Shown here: piece after piece, positions 16,943-25,364 of the stretch
Numbering within the stretch: position 1 is the stretch's first letter
How the letters are laid out: each line of letters begins with the position of its first letter
Assembly: GCA_035267045.1 (NCBI GenBank)
Contig: DATFMH010000194.1
Location: 1-31,036, forward strand
From: DATFMH01 sp035267045
Lineage (GTDB): Bacteria > Bacteroidota > Rhodothermia > Balneolales > DATFMH01
Direction of reading: 5' to 3'
Length of the DNA stretch: 31,036 nucleotides
The notes under the pieces: model-generated
Seen by the model: the letters and a program-made list of their open reading frames with translations, nothing else
The model's database searches: none
Told to the model about the DNA's origin: nothing
Translations under genes and position numbers: made by a program

Positions 16943-18712
16943 ATGAAAAAGGGAGTTCTCAGTGTGTCTATCGGTAGTGTATTATACTACCTTAACATAC
17001 GGCAAAAACGGTGGGCCTTACTGATCTCTTTGATGCTGTTTTTCAGTTCATTATTAGATGTATTCGGTTTAGCTTCAATAATACCGATCATTAAAATTGC
17101 CTCAAAACCGGAAATTGTCACAACAAATAAATATTTAAGTGTTGTTTATTCCGGCCTGGGATTTTCTTCTATTCGTAATTTCTTATTATTTCTGATCATA
17201 TCAGTTTTTATATTCTTCATCCTGAAAAATCTGTTTATACTTCTTGTCAATTATATTCAGCAGAAGTTTATTGCCAATGTGACTGTAAAAATAATAGACA
17301 TGCAGTATGCCAAATATTATCAATTACCTTTTTGGCACTTTAATAATTTGGGATCCTCAAAAATTTTAAATCATGTAAATACTACGCCTGATCTCTATTG
17401 TTCATTTCTATTACAGCCTTTATTCGTTCTTTTTTCAGAGTTTATGATCATTTCTTTTATCGTAATCGGGGTGGCCATCTATCAGCCGATACTGTTTTTG
17501 ATCCTGGCTGTTATATTGGGGCCTACAACTTATTTGATTTACTCATCTCTGGAAAGTAAATCGCGTGAATTGGGAGAACGAATGGATGATTTAAGGCCAA
17601 AGACTTTTAGTCTCCTTCATGATTCATATATGGGTTTTGTTGATCTCAAATTATCGGAAAAACAAAAGATATTTCAAAAAAGATATCTTTCTGTAGTTAA
17701 AGAGTATGCCGATTTGAAGGCAATTGTCCAACTTCTTAAAGCAATACCAACAAAGATCATAGAAACTATAGCTATTCTGGGTATAGTCCTTATTTTTATA
17801 TATTCCTTGTTCATCAATAATCACACGGAAAATATACTCACCTTGTTAGGACTATTTGTGGCAGCAGCTTATCGATTAATGCCATCCATCAATAGAATAT
17901 TAAATTCATTAATGTCTCTAAAGGGGCATCAGTTTACACTGGAAAATCTTAAAATTTACAGAGATACACATCAACATCTTGATGAATCTATCCAGCAAAA
18001 AAACATCAATTTTAATAATTCAATTGTTTTTGATAATATTTCATATTCTTTTCCGGATGGGAAAGATTTGATTTTGAAAGATATTAGCCTGGAAGTCAGC
18101 AGAGGGGAAAAAATTGGCTTCATTGGTAGTTCGGGTGCTGGTAAAACCACTTTAATGAATATATTACTCAGGTTTTATAAAGAAAACTCAGGTAGTATAA
18201 TGGTAGATGGAATCCCCCTTGTAGATGATAATCTGAAGGCCTGGCGCAAACTATTGGGATATGTTCGTCAGGATGTATTCATTATGGAGGGTAATGTACT
18301 CGAAAATATTACACTGGGTGAAAAGAATGTTGATTATGACAGACTGTACCGGTCTATTGAGCAGGCTTCACTAAAAGATTATATCGATAAATTACCACAA
18401 GGACTGTCAACACTTGTTGGTGAACAGGGTTCCAAATTGTCTGGCGGACAAAAACAACGCATGGGTATAGCACGGGCTTTATATAAAAAAGCGGAGATCC
18501 TTGTATTTGACGAAGCGACGAGCGCGTTAGATAACGAAACAGAGCGTGAGGTTACCGAGGCCATAAAAAAACTTTCGGATACGGATATAACATTATTTAT
18601 CGTTGCTCATAGAATTACCACTCTGAAAGATTGTGACAGAATATATGAAATAAAAAATGGCAGGTTGGTGGGACAGCATCAGTATAAAGATATATTTAAA
18701 AGCATCATGTAG
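16943..18712 (+). CDS. ABC transporter, PglK/MsbA-type flippase
   Basis: A 589-residue half-transporter with fused membrane and ATPase domains, working as a homodimer. Residue numbers count from an upstream TTG at 16934. Six hydrophobic helices span about 28-50, 81-107, 157-183, 185-204, 274-294 and 301-318. The ATPase domain carries Walker A GSSGAGKT (398-405), Q-loop Gln446, signature LSGGQ (502-506), Walker B ILVFDE (522-527) and H-loop His559, all intact. This arrangement matches flippases for lipid-linked oligosaccharides (PglK, WlaB) or lipid A (MsbA). The polysaccharide context favours a glycan lipid as substrate, which is an inference. The ATG at 16943 was preferred to the TTG; no clear ribosome site is present for either. 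The 3' end overlaps the convergent GT32 gene by eight bases. Confidence 0.9.
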   Translation: MKKGVLSVSIGSVLYYLNIRQKRWALLISLMLFFSSLLDVFGLASIIPIIKIASKPEIVTTNKYLSVVYSGLGFSSIRNFLLFLIISVFIFFILKNLFILLVNYIQQKFIANVTVKIIDMQYAKYYQLPFWHFNNLGSSKILNHVNTTPDLYCSFLLQPLFVLFSEFMIISFIVIGVAIYQPILFLILAVILGPTTYLIYSSLESKSRELGERMDDLRPKTFSLLHDSYMGFVDLKLSEKQKIFQKRYLSVVKEYADLKAIVQLLKAIPTKIIETIAILGIVLIFIYSLFINNHTENILTLLGLFVAAAYRLMPSINRILNSLMSLKGHQFTLENLKIYRDTHQHLDESIQQKNINFNNSIVFDNISYSFPDGKDLILKDISLEVSRGEKIGFIGSSGAGKTTLMNILLRFYKENSGSIMVDGIPLVDDNLKAWRKLLGYVRQDVFIMEGNVLENITLGEKNVDYDRLYRSIEQASLKDYIDKLPQGLSTLVGEQGSKLSGGQKQRMGIARALYKKAEILVFDEATSALDNETEREVTEAIKKLSDTDITLFIVAHRITTLKDCDRIYEIKNGRLVGQHQYKDIFKSIM

Positions 18713-19403
18713 GATCGTTGGCCAATGAGGTAAGTTTATCTTTTAGTTTTTGCAAAAATGATTTATACCAGAATTCCTGACCCGAAAAGTCGGTGTCCTG
18801 GTGATTTATGCAATAAGTCTCATTAGTAATTTTCCCAGAAGGTGTTGAACGGTTCCATTCATATGGATAGAAGTATTCAATAGGATAGAGTGTAAGATCT
18901 TCAATTTTTTGTAGCCCATATTTGTTTAAGCCTTTGTCCTTAAGTGATGATGTAATATTGATCGATGTGTGTTTACTGGCATCATTATCAACAATTTCTT
19001 GTTCTGTGAGATCCAGAATTTGCTTTATAAAACCGTTATGTGGTTTAACTCCAATAATCTTAGTCCCGAGCCATTCAGAAGTCTCATTTATTGATTGAAA
19101 CCCCAAAAAGGCATCATTCGTGAGTAAAGGATCGAAATTTTTTATCACTTCGATTGACGTACTTAAAAATATTCCACCTTCTGTAAATAGGGCGTGATAT
19201 TTAATTAAAGTGTATAATTCCAACCATTGGTGATTTTGAATAAACTGTCTAATCCAAGGTAAAAAAAGAGGGGTGTTGTATTCATTCCACATTACCAATT
19301 GATAATCAGGCATATAAGCTTTCCAACTGCTTATAGATCGTATCACCGAATCACTCATTTTTTGTGGATTGAAATAACAGTAATGTATTTTTCTTGGAAT
19401 CAT
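18705..19403 (-). CDS. GT32-like glycosyltransferase lacking the DxD motif
   Basis: A 232-residue protein resembling the GT32 / 'capsular polysaccharide synthesis' sugar-transferase group. The N-terminus MIPRKIHYCYF and the SWKAYMPDYQLVMWNEYN segment (about 26-43) are typical. The central segment, normally LYEEGGIYLDTDVEVLK, here reads ALFTEGGIFLSTSIEVIK, so both acidic residues of the DxD metal/nucleotide-sugar site are Ser (residues 81 and 83). The usual upstream SDYAR is also not recognisable (it reads LELYTLIKYH). The reading frame is complete, so this is an intact protein with a probably lost or altered catalytic site. It follows the deacetylase gene on the minus strand by 117 bases, and its stop overlaps the ABC-transporter end. 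Confidence 0.82.
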   Translation of the reverse strand: MIPRKIHYCYFNPQKMSDSVIRSISSWKAYMPDYQLVMWNEYNTPLFLPWIRQFIQNHQWLELYTLIKYHALFTEGGIFLSTSIEVIKNFDPLLTNDAFLGFQSINETSEWLGTKIIGVKPHNGFIKQILDLTEQEIVDNDASKHTSINITSSLKDKGLNKYGLQKIEDLTLYPIEYFYPYEWNRSTPSGKITNETYCINHQDTDFSGQEFWYKSFLQKLKDKLTSLANDPT

Positions 19404-19520
19404 TATTAACTATGACTAATAAGAAAATATAATTCTGTTTTTTGATAAGTGAATATGGATCAAACTTAGAAAGAATTATAGAGACCGTAAGACAAAAAAG
19501 ACTTAATAAATATTATTTAA

Positions 19521-20456
19521 CTATTGAATGAAATCATTCGTGTCCCAACGGTTAAGAGTTAGAGCGACATCTTTATTCAGAGATGTTACACCAGGTTGAA
19601 CGGTGAAAGCAAGTTTACAATCTTTTTGTCTTAATATATTCAAAAGTGAATCATTATAAGCGCCGTATGGATAACACATTACCCAATTCGTATAATCGCA
19701 TCCGAGTTCTGTTAGAAAATGTATGGTATGCCCGATCTCAATATTTTGCTCATGTGGTGATAAAACATTTAACCAATTATGGTCATATCCATGTCCACCT
19801 ATATACATATTATTGTCCCGCATTTCTTGTAATTGAGTTTGAGTCATATACAATTCACCGGCAAAATCAGACTCATTAATTGTTACGTATTTTTTGAACA
19901 ATATATCGACCAGATAGTGTCTGATATTCGTTTCTAATTCTTTTTGAAGCAGGTGTTTAATAAAAACAACATCTTTTGTATCAAACCTGTTGGGATGGGC
20001 GAGTTTTGTATAGTAATAATCGAATGATTCTAAATGATACTCTTGACTATACTCATTTATCAAATTTTTTAAATCAGAGATTACCTGAGTCGGTTCCGTT
20101 ATGTTAGCCAGTATAAAATGAATTTTATTGACATCCAGGACCTGATGATATTTTATGGCTTTTACAGGTGGAAAGAATACTCCCTGAATTCCTTGTTTTC
20201 TTAAATGTGGATAAACATTCTCATAATGATCAATATATCCGTCATCAAAAGTTAATAAGACGGAATTTTCCGGTAATTTAAATGATTCAGAGTAAGCGGC
20301 TTCGATACATTCGCTAATCGTGACAAACTGATAATGATGTTTTAAATAGCTTATTTGACTGTAGAAATGGGAAATATCCAAGCCTTTGATATTTGGATAT
20401 TTTGAATGCTTTAGATCTCTTACATAATGATACATTATCACAGTCAAGCTATTCAT
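19521..20456 (-). CDS. Polysaccharide deacetylase (NodB / CE4 family)
   Basis: A 311-residue cytosolic-type carbohydrate esterase family 4 enzyme, expected to remove N- or O-acetyl groups from a sugar. Motif 1, LLTFDDGY, is at about 67-74 with the catalytic Asp and metal-binding Asp of TFDDG. Motif 2, GGHGYDHNWL (220-229), supplies the metal-binding His222 and His226. CYPYGAYND (261-269) corresponds to motif 3. No signal peptide or membrane helix is present, so it would act in the cytoplasm on a nucleotide- or lipid-linked sugar. The ATG start has an AGGGGG sequence about eight bases upstream. It is divergent from the nonulosonic-acid operon and probably heads a two-gene unit with the GT32-like gene. 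Confidence 0.88.
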   Translation of the reverse strand: MNSLTVIMYHYVRDLKHSKYPNIKGLDISHFYSQISYLKHHYQFVTISECIEAAYSESFKLPENSVLLTFDDGYIDHYENVYPHLRKQGIQGVFFPPVKAIKYHQVLDVNKIHFILANITEPTQVISDLKNLINEYSQEYHLESFDYYYTKLAHPNRFDTKDVVFIKHLLQKELETNIRHYLVDILFKKYVTINESDFAGELYMTQTQLQEMRDNNMYIGGHGYDHNWLNVLSPHEQNIEIGHTIHFLTELGCDYTNWVMCYPYGAYNDSLLNILRQKDCKLAFTVQPGVTSLNKDVALTLNRWDTNDFIQ

Positions 20457-21087
20457 AAATTTTTCCCCCTGAATATGAATCCTGAATAATTAATAACTAG
20501 TTATTTTAACTTTATTTCAGGAACAATTGGTAATAATTATTTGATGAATCTAAATAGAAAATTAAAAACGGTATGTTCTTAATAACGTTAGTCATATTTT
20601 GCCTTCTATTATTTAAAAATATAAAATGGCATGCATAATGTTATGTAATAATAAAATTTTAACGTATATGGTTTCTTTAACATTATTGCACATGTATAAC
20701 AATCATTATAATCCTAATCAAATCAAACTGACCATTATATAAAAATTATATATTACACTAAGACGGTTTTGCAAAGTCTTCACTAAGTCAAATATTAATA
20801 GATGAATAAAAAATAAAATAATTTTCTAAAATAAAACTATTCATAAAGAGACCTAATAAATTAATGACTGTAATGGCCTAAGTATATGGATCTATAAAGG
20901 TTAGAGAAAAATAATTTTTAGATGGATTATTATATAATTACACTTAAATAAGTACAATATTAAATAATATTTCCTAATGAAATCATAAGCCAATAAAGGG
21001 GAGGAGACATGATTCCAGGAAATATTGATAAGAGTGTATAAGTACGAATGGGGGCATTTTAATTATTCATCGATAAAGTCTATTAAA
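20457..21087. other. Divergent leader region of the nonulosonic-acid operon
   Basis: This 631-base, very AT-rich region separates the deacetylase from the nonulosonic-acid genes and should contain both promoters. One promoter-like pair, TTGCAA (20769-20774) and TATTAA (20793-20798) with an 18-base spacer, is possible on the plus strand. In such AT-rich DNA it is weak evidence. The strong ribosome site and ten-codon frame at its right end are listed separately. No terminator-like hairpin is visible. Confidence 0.45.
21009..21041 (+). CDS. Possible ten-residue leader peptide ahead of the nonulosonic-acid operon
   Basis: AAGGGGAGGAG, one of the strongest Shine-Dalgarno sequences in the window, lies just upstream of the ATG at 21009. 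That ATG opens only MIPGNIDKSV before TAA. The frame differs from the downstream epimerase frame, which is open from about 21025. It could be a translated leader that couples to the next gene, or the true start of the epimerase hidden by a frameshift. It has no recognised homologue. Confidence 0.35.
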   Translation: MIPGNIDKSV

Positions 21088-22062
21088 ATGAAGAGAGTAT
21101 TAGTTAGTGGAGGTGCAGGGTATATCGGTTCTGTATTGGTTAGATTACTACTTAATGAGGGCTATTATGTCAGAGTAATAGACAATTTGAATTTTGGGGG
21201 TGAGTCTATTATCGAATTAATGAACCTGAAAAATTTTGAATTTCAGAAAGGGGATATTCGTAAAGAAAAGGATCTGGAATGGGCACTTGAGGGTATGGAC
21301 ATAGCCGTACATCTGGCCGGAATTGTTGGCGATCCGGCGTGTGCGAAGGATTCGGATTTAGCAGAATCGACTAATTATGAGGGTTCAATATTATTTTACC
21401 GTTTAGCTAATCAAATGGGAATTGAGCGATTCGTTTTTGCTTCAACCTGCAGTAATTATGGTAAAATGGATCATGCTCATACTTATGTAGCTGAAAATTC
21501 CAGGTTGGCGCCGGTTTCCTTATACGCACAAACAAAAGTTGCAACTGAATTATATCTGTTAGGTCAACCTGTTAACAATGTTTGTAAACCCAGCATACTC
21601 CGTTTCTCTACAGTCTATGGTTTATCTCCTCGCCCACGCTTCGATTTAACAGTAAATGAATTTACGAAAGAGCTGGCAATGGGTAGGGAATTGGTTGTAT
21701 TCGGAGAGCAATTCTGGCGTCCGTATTGCCATGTTGTCGATTTGTCGCGAGCAGTTCTACTTGCAATTGAATCACCTATAGAAAAGGTTGCTTTCGAAGT
21801 ATTCAATGTTGGCGATACACACGAAAATTATCAAAAAAAGACAATTGTGAAGGAGATTTTAAAAATCATCCCGAATGGAAACGTTAGGTATGTGAAAAAA
21901 AATGAAGATCCAAGGGATTACCGTGTTTCTTTTGAAAAAATAAAGGAAAAACTCGGATTCAAAATCTCTATGAAGTTGCCGGATGGAATCAATCAGCTAA
22001 ACCATGTATTAAGTAAAGGCTTTTTCAGAAATCCTGATGATATGAGGTATCGTAATGTTTGA
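21088..22062 (+). CDS. NAD-dependent nucleotide-sugar epimerase/dehydratase (extended SDR)
   Basis: A 324-residue extended short-chain dehydrogenase acting on a nucleotide sugar. It shows the NAD-binding SGGAGYIGSVLVRL (7-20), the acidic adenosine-binding IDNLNFGG (31-38), the substrate-loop HLAGIVGDPAC (75-85) and catalytic ASTCSNYGKM (118-127). Tyr146 and Lys150 form the YxxxK pair in YAQTK. The STDE motif of true 4,6-dehydratases is replaced by STCS, so an epimerase or reductase role is more likely than canonical LegB activity, although it sits where LegB usually lies. The ATG at 21088 starts the protein two residues before the first strand. A TTG at 21025 would add 21 residues and has only AGGA nearby. 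It overlaps the next gene by eight bases. Confidence 0.85.
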   Translation: MKRVLVSGGAGYIGSVLVRLLLNEGYYVRVIDNLNFGGESIIELMNLKNFEFQKGDIRKEKDLEWALEGMDIAVHLAGIVGDPACAKDSDLAESTNYEGSILFYRLANQMGIERFVFASTCSNYGKMDHAHTYVAENSRLAPVSLYAQTKVATELYLLGQPVNNVCKPSILRFSTVYGLSPRPRFDLTVNEFTKELAMGRELVVFGEQFWRPYCHVVDLSRAVLLAIESPIEKVAFEVFNVGDTHENYQKKTIVKEILKIIPNGNVRYVKKNEDPRDYRVSFEKIKEKLGFKISMKLPDGINQLNHVLSKGFFRNPDDMRYRNV

Positions 22063-23203
22063 GGACATTATTGAATTCATACGGAAATTATATAATAATC
22101 CTAACGATTTTATTCCGTTGCATGAACCCAAATTTATGGGAAACGAGAAGAAATATGTCGTTGATGCTATAGACTCGACCTTCGTTTCTTCTGTTGGCGC
22201 TTATGTCGATAAATTCGAAGAAATGATGCAAGATTTTACCGGAGCCAAATATGCTATTGCAACCGTAAACGGAACATCGGCACTTCATACAGCATTATTG
22301 GTTGCGGGGGTAAAACAAGGAGATGAGGTCATAACACAACCATTAACATTTGTAGCCACAGTTAATGCTATAACTTATACGGGTGCAAAACCGGTATTCG
22401 TTGATGTTGACAGACGATCGATGGGTTTATCTTCGGAAAAATTAAGGTTATTTCTTGAGCACAATACGAAGATTGGGGAAGATGGTTTCTGTTACAATAT
22501 TAAAAGTGGAAATAAAATTTCAGCCTGTATTCCCATGCACACTTTTGGATTTCCATCTCAAATAGTTGATATCGCCCAAATTTGTAATAATTATCATATA
22601 CCAGTGGTTGAGGATGCCGCAGAATCATTAGGGAGTTTATTTGAAAACAGGCATACTGGGACGTTTGGGTTATTAGGCACATTTAGTTTTAACGGTAACA
22701 AAACTATAACCAGCGGCGGTGGTGGGGCAATAGTAACAAATGATGAATTATTAGCCAGGGAGGCTAAACATCTGACAACAACCGGGAAAATACCAAGTCG
22801 ATGGGAGTACAAGCATAATGTTGTGGCCTACAACTATCGAATGCCCAATCTGAATGCCGCCCTTGCATGTGCACAATTAGAGAAAATTGATGACTTCGTA
22901 AATAGTAAACGGGATTTGGCAAATTGCTATAAAGAATTTTTTGATCAAAGAGGAACAACATTTGTTTCTGAATCTACCGGGTCATATGCAAATTACTGGC
23001 TGAATACGATACTTATGTTTGATAAACAGGAAAGAGACGATTTCCTTGATTTTTCTAATAACAACGGGGTCATGACGCGCCCATCATGGCAGTTGATGAA
23101 TGAGTTATCAATGTATCAGAATTGTCAAACAGCAGATTTATCAAACGCTTCATGGCTGACCGATCGAATAGTGAATATACCCAGTAGTGTGAGGATGCCA
23201 TGA
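22055..23203 (+). CDS. LegC-type nucleotide-sugar aminotransferase
   Basis: PLP-dependent DegT/DnrJ/EryC1-family aminotransferase of 382 residues. It is expected to add an amino group to C4 of a 4-keto-6-deoxy nucleotide sugar using glutamate. The characteristic N-terminus IPLHEPKFMGNEKKYVVDAI (20-39) and STFVSSVGAYVDKFE (41-55) match the LegC subgroup found in legionaminic-acid loci. VNGTSALH (71-78) contacts the cofactor phosphate. VEDAAESLG (185-193) carries Asp187, which pairs with the PLP ring nitrogen. FNGNKTITSGGGGAI (212-226) carries the Schiff-base Lys216. It overlaps the epimerase gene by eight bases and the synthase gene by four (ATGA), indicating translational coupling. The product should be a 4-amino sugar ready for N-acylation. 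Confidence 0.92.
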   Translation: MFEDIIEFIRKLYNNPNDFIPLHEPKFMGNEKKYVVDAIDSTFVSSVGAYVDKFEEMMQDFTGAKYAIATVNGTSALHTALLVAGVKQGDEVITQPLTFVATVNAITYTGAKPVFVDVDRRSMGLSSEKLRLFLEHNTKIGEDGFCYNIKSGNKISACIPMHTFGFPSQIVDIAQICNNYHIPVVEDAAESLGSLFENRHTGTFGLLGTFSFNGNKTITSGGGGAIVTNDELLAREAKHLTTTGKIPSRWEYKHNVVAYNYRMPNLNAALACAQLEKIDDFVNSKRDLANCYKEFFDQRGTTFVSESTGSYANYWLNTILMFDKQERDDFLDFSNNNGVMTRPSWQLMNELSMYQNCQTADLSNASWLTDRIVNIPSSVRMP

Positions 23204-24222
23204 CTGATCATACAAAAGTGATTGCTGAAGCGGGAGTAAATCATAACGGAGATTTAGAAATTGCCAAAAAGCTCATTGAAGTAGCAGCTCAAGCAGGTGC
23301 CGACTATGTGAAATTTCAATCCTTTAAAGCTGAGAAGCTTGCAAGTTATGAAGCCAGAAAAGCCGATTATCAATTAGAAAATTTGCCGGATAGCGAGATT
23401 ACTCAATATACCATGTTGAAAGAGCTGGAACTTAATTATGAGTTTCATGAAAAGTTAATCGGTCATTGTTCATTACATGATATAAAGTTTTTGTCATCAC
23501 CTTTTGATCTTGACAGTATCGAGTTACTACATAATTTAGGATTGAATACATTTAAAATACCTTCCGGTGAAATTACGAATCTTCCCTATTTACAAAAGAT
23601 CGGATCGTATAGGAAAAATGTCATATTATCTACTGGTATGGCTGATATTGGGGAGGTCGAGGATGCGTTGTATGCGTTAATCAATGCCGGAACGAATAAA
23701 GATAATATTACTATTCTTCATTGTAATACTGAATATCCCACACCTTTTGAAGATGTTAATTTAAGGGCGATGCTAACATTAAGAGATGCATTCAAGGTTA
23801 ACGTTGGGTATTCAGACCATACATCCGGCATTGAAGTACCCATAGCAGCCGTGTCGCTTGGAGCAACTATTATAGAGAAACATTTTACACTGGATCGCTC
23901 AATGGCCGGACCCGATCATAAAGCTTCGCTTGAGCCGGAAGAACTGAAGATGATGGTTAGAAGTATCCGAAATATTGAGAAATGTCTGGGATCGGGTATA
24001 AAAATCGCTTCTCCTTCAGAAGAAAAAAATAAGTCAATAGCGAGGAAAAGTATCCATCTGGCACATAATATCTGTATGGGAGAGGTTATTCATCCCAAAG
24101 ACCTAATTATGTTACGGCCGGGTGACGGTATCACTCCTATGCAAATCACGCGTATACTTGGACGAAGAGTGAATAAGAATCTCAAAAAGGGCCATAAACT
24201 CAAATTTATGGATTTGTCATGA
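23200..24222 (+). CDS. NeuB-family nonulosonic acid synthase (legionaminate-type)
   Basis: Condenses phosphoenolpyruvate with a six-carbon N-acyl sugar to give a nine-carbon nonulosonic acid. The 340-residue protein begins VIAEAGVNHNGDLEIAKKLI. It then has YVKFQSFKAEKL (about 37-48), HCNTEYPTPFEDVN and the hallmark EKHFTLDRSMAGPDHKASLEP region (about 226-246). It ends with a C-terminal SAF antifreeze-like domain (about 280-340) containing RPGDGITPMQITRILGRRV. All landmarks of the family are intact. The LegC, formyltransferase and PtmE-type neighbours favour a legionaminate-like rather than N-acetylneuraminate product. It overlaps both flanking genes by four bases. Confidence 0.94.
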   Translation: MTDHTKVIAEAGVNHNGDLEIAKKLIEVAAQAGADYVKFQSFKAEKLASYEARKADYQLENLPDSEITQYTMLKELELNYEFHEKLIGHCSLHDIKFLSSPFDLDSIELLHNLGLNTFKIPSGEITNLPYLQKIGSYRKNVILSTGMADIGEVEDALYALINAGTNKDNITILHCNTEYPTPFEDVNLRAMLTLRDAFKVNVGYSDHTSGIEVPIAAVSLGATIIEKHFTLDRSMAGPDHKASLEPEELKMMVRSIRNIEKCLGSGIKIASPSEEKNKSIARKSIHLAHNICMGEVIHPKDLIMLRPGDGITPMQITRILGRRVNKNLKKGHKLKFMDLS

Positions 24223-25364
24223 TAAACATTGCTGTACTTACGAGTTCCAGAGCGGATTATGGGATTTATCGTCCATTGCTTTTTAAAATACAGGCTGATG
24301 ATGACATAGATATGTCGATATTAGTGTTTGGTACACATTTGTCTCCTTATCATGGTAATACAATAAATCAGATCATAGCAGATGGCTTTGAAGTAACACA
24401 AAAAATTGAATCATTAGTAATAGGAGATACACCTGCTGCCATTGCTTCTTCAATGGGTTTAACTCTTTTAAAATTTGCCGATGTTTGGGAAAAAGCAGAA
24501 CAAAATATTGATTTGATATTATGTCTGGGAGATCGATATGAAATGTTCAGCGCCGTCAGCGCATCGATACCATTCAATATCCCTGTAGCTCATATCCATG
24601 GAGGAGAGACGACGCTAGGAGCTATTGATAATAAATTTCGGCATGCTCTTACACATATGGCCAAATATCATTTTGTATCTACAGAGTTATATGCAGATCG
24701 TGTTAAGCAACTGATTAACGATGATAGATATATTTACAATGTTGGAGCACTGAGCCTCGATAATATACAAGATGTAAAATTACTTTCTGTTTCAGAGTTT
24801 AAAGAACGATATGATATAGATCTAAACAAACCTTCAATATTATTGACTTTCCATCCGGAGACGGTGGATAACCATCATAGCCTGGAATCTATCCGTACTG
24901 TAATATCAGTTTTGGAGGTTGTGACTCAATATCAGGTAATAATTACACTTCCCAATGCAGATACACATAATGATATTATCAGGAGAGAATTGTTGGATTT
25001 CATACAAAATAATAGGAACCGTTCTCATCTTATTGAAACATTTGGTACAAGAGGATATTTCTCTTGTATGAAACATTGTAGCTTCTTAATGGGAAACACA
25101 TCAAGCGGTATCATAGAGGCTGCCTCGTTTGGAAAGTATGTAATTGATATAGGGGATAGACAAAAAGGACGGATAGCTAATGATAATATATTTCACGTTC
25201 CCATTAACCACGAAAATATTTTATTTGCGGTTGAACAAGTACAACGGTTAGGGGGGTATAAAAAAGGAAATTTGTACTGGAATGGTGGAGCAGCTGATAA
25301 AATAATAAGTGTATTGAAATCTTTGAAAAAAAAGGAGAATTATGAAGATAATCTTCTTTGCTGA
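24219..25364 (+). CDS. NeuC/LegG-family hydrolysing nucleotide-sugar 2-epimerase
   Basis: Inverts C2 of an N-acyl amino sugar nucleotide and releases the free sugar (a ManNAc-type or 2,4-diamino-mannose-type sugar) that the NeuB-type enzyme then uses. The 381-residue protein has TSSRADYGIYRPLL (8-21), FGTHLSPYHGNTI, LCLGDRYEMFSAV and the strongly conserved HIHGGETTLGAIDNKFRHAL (127-146). In the second domain it has LTFHPET and MGNTSSGIIEAASFG (289-303), which bind the UDP or GDP moiety. Two Rossmann domains of GT-B type are implied, as in UDP-GlcNAc 2-epimerase. Whether the carrier is UDP or GDP cannot be read from sequence alone. The PtmE-type neighbour argues for GDP. It overlaps the formyltransferase by 23 bases. 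Confidence 0.93.
   Translation: MINIAVLTSSRADYGIYRPLLFKIQADDDIDMSILVFGTHLSPYHGNTINQIIADGFEVTQKIESLVIGDTPAAIASSMGLTLLKFADVWEKAEQNIDLILCLGDRYEMFSAVSASIPFNIPVAHIHGGETTLGAIDNKFRHALTHMAKYHFVSTELYADRVKQLINDDRYIYNVGALSLDNIQDVKLLSVSEFKERYDIDLNKPSILLTFHPETVDNHHSLESIRTVISVLEVVTQYQVIITLPNADTHNDIIRRELLDFIQNNRNRSHLIETFGTRGYFSCMKHCSFLMGNTSSGIIEAASFGKYVIDIGDRQKGRIANDNIFHVPINHENILFAVEQVQRLGGYKKGNLYWNGGAADKIISVLKSLKKKENYEDNLLC

Noticed and set aside
20769..20798. TTGCAA / TATTAA pair as a firm promoter call
   Set aside because: The DNA is so AT-rich that such matches are expected by chance, and the organism's promoter consensus is unknown. It is mentioned only as a possibility.
23200..25364. Plain N-acetylneuraminic acid pathway (NeuB and NeuC alone)
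   Set aside because: The adjacent LegC-type aminotransferase and PtmE-type nucleotidyltransferase are not needed for Neu5Ac and point to a diamino nonulosonate.
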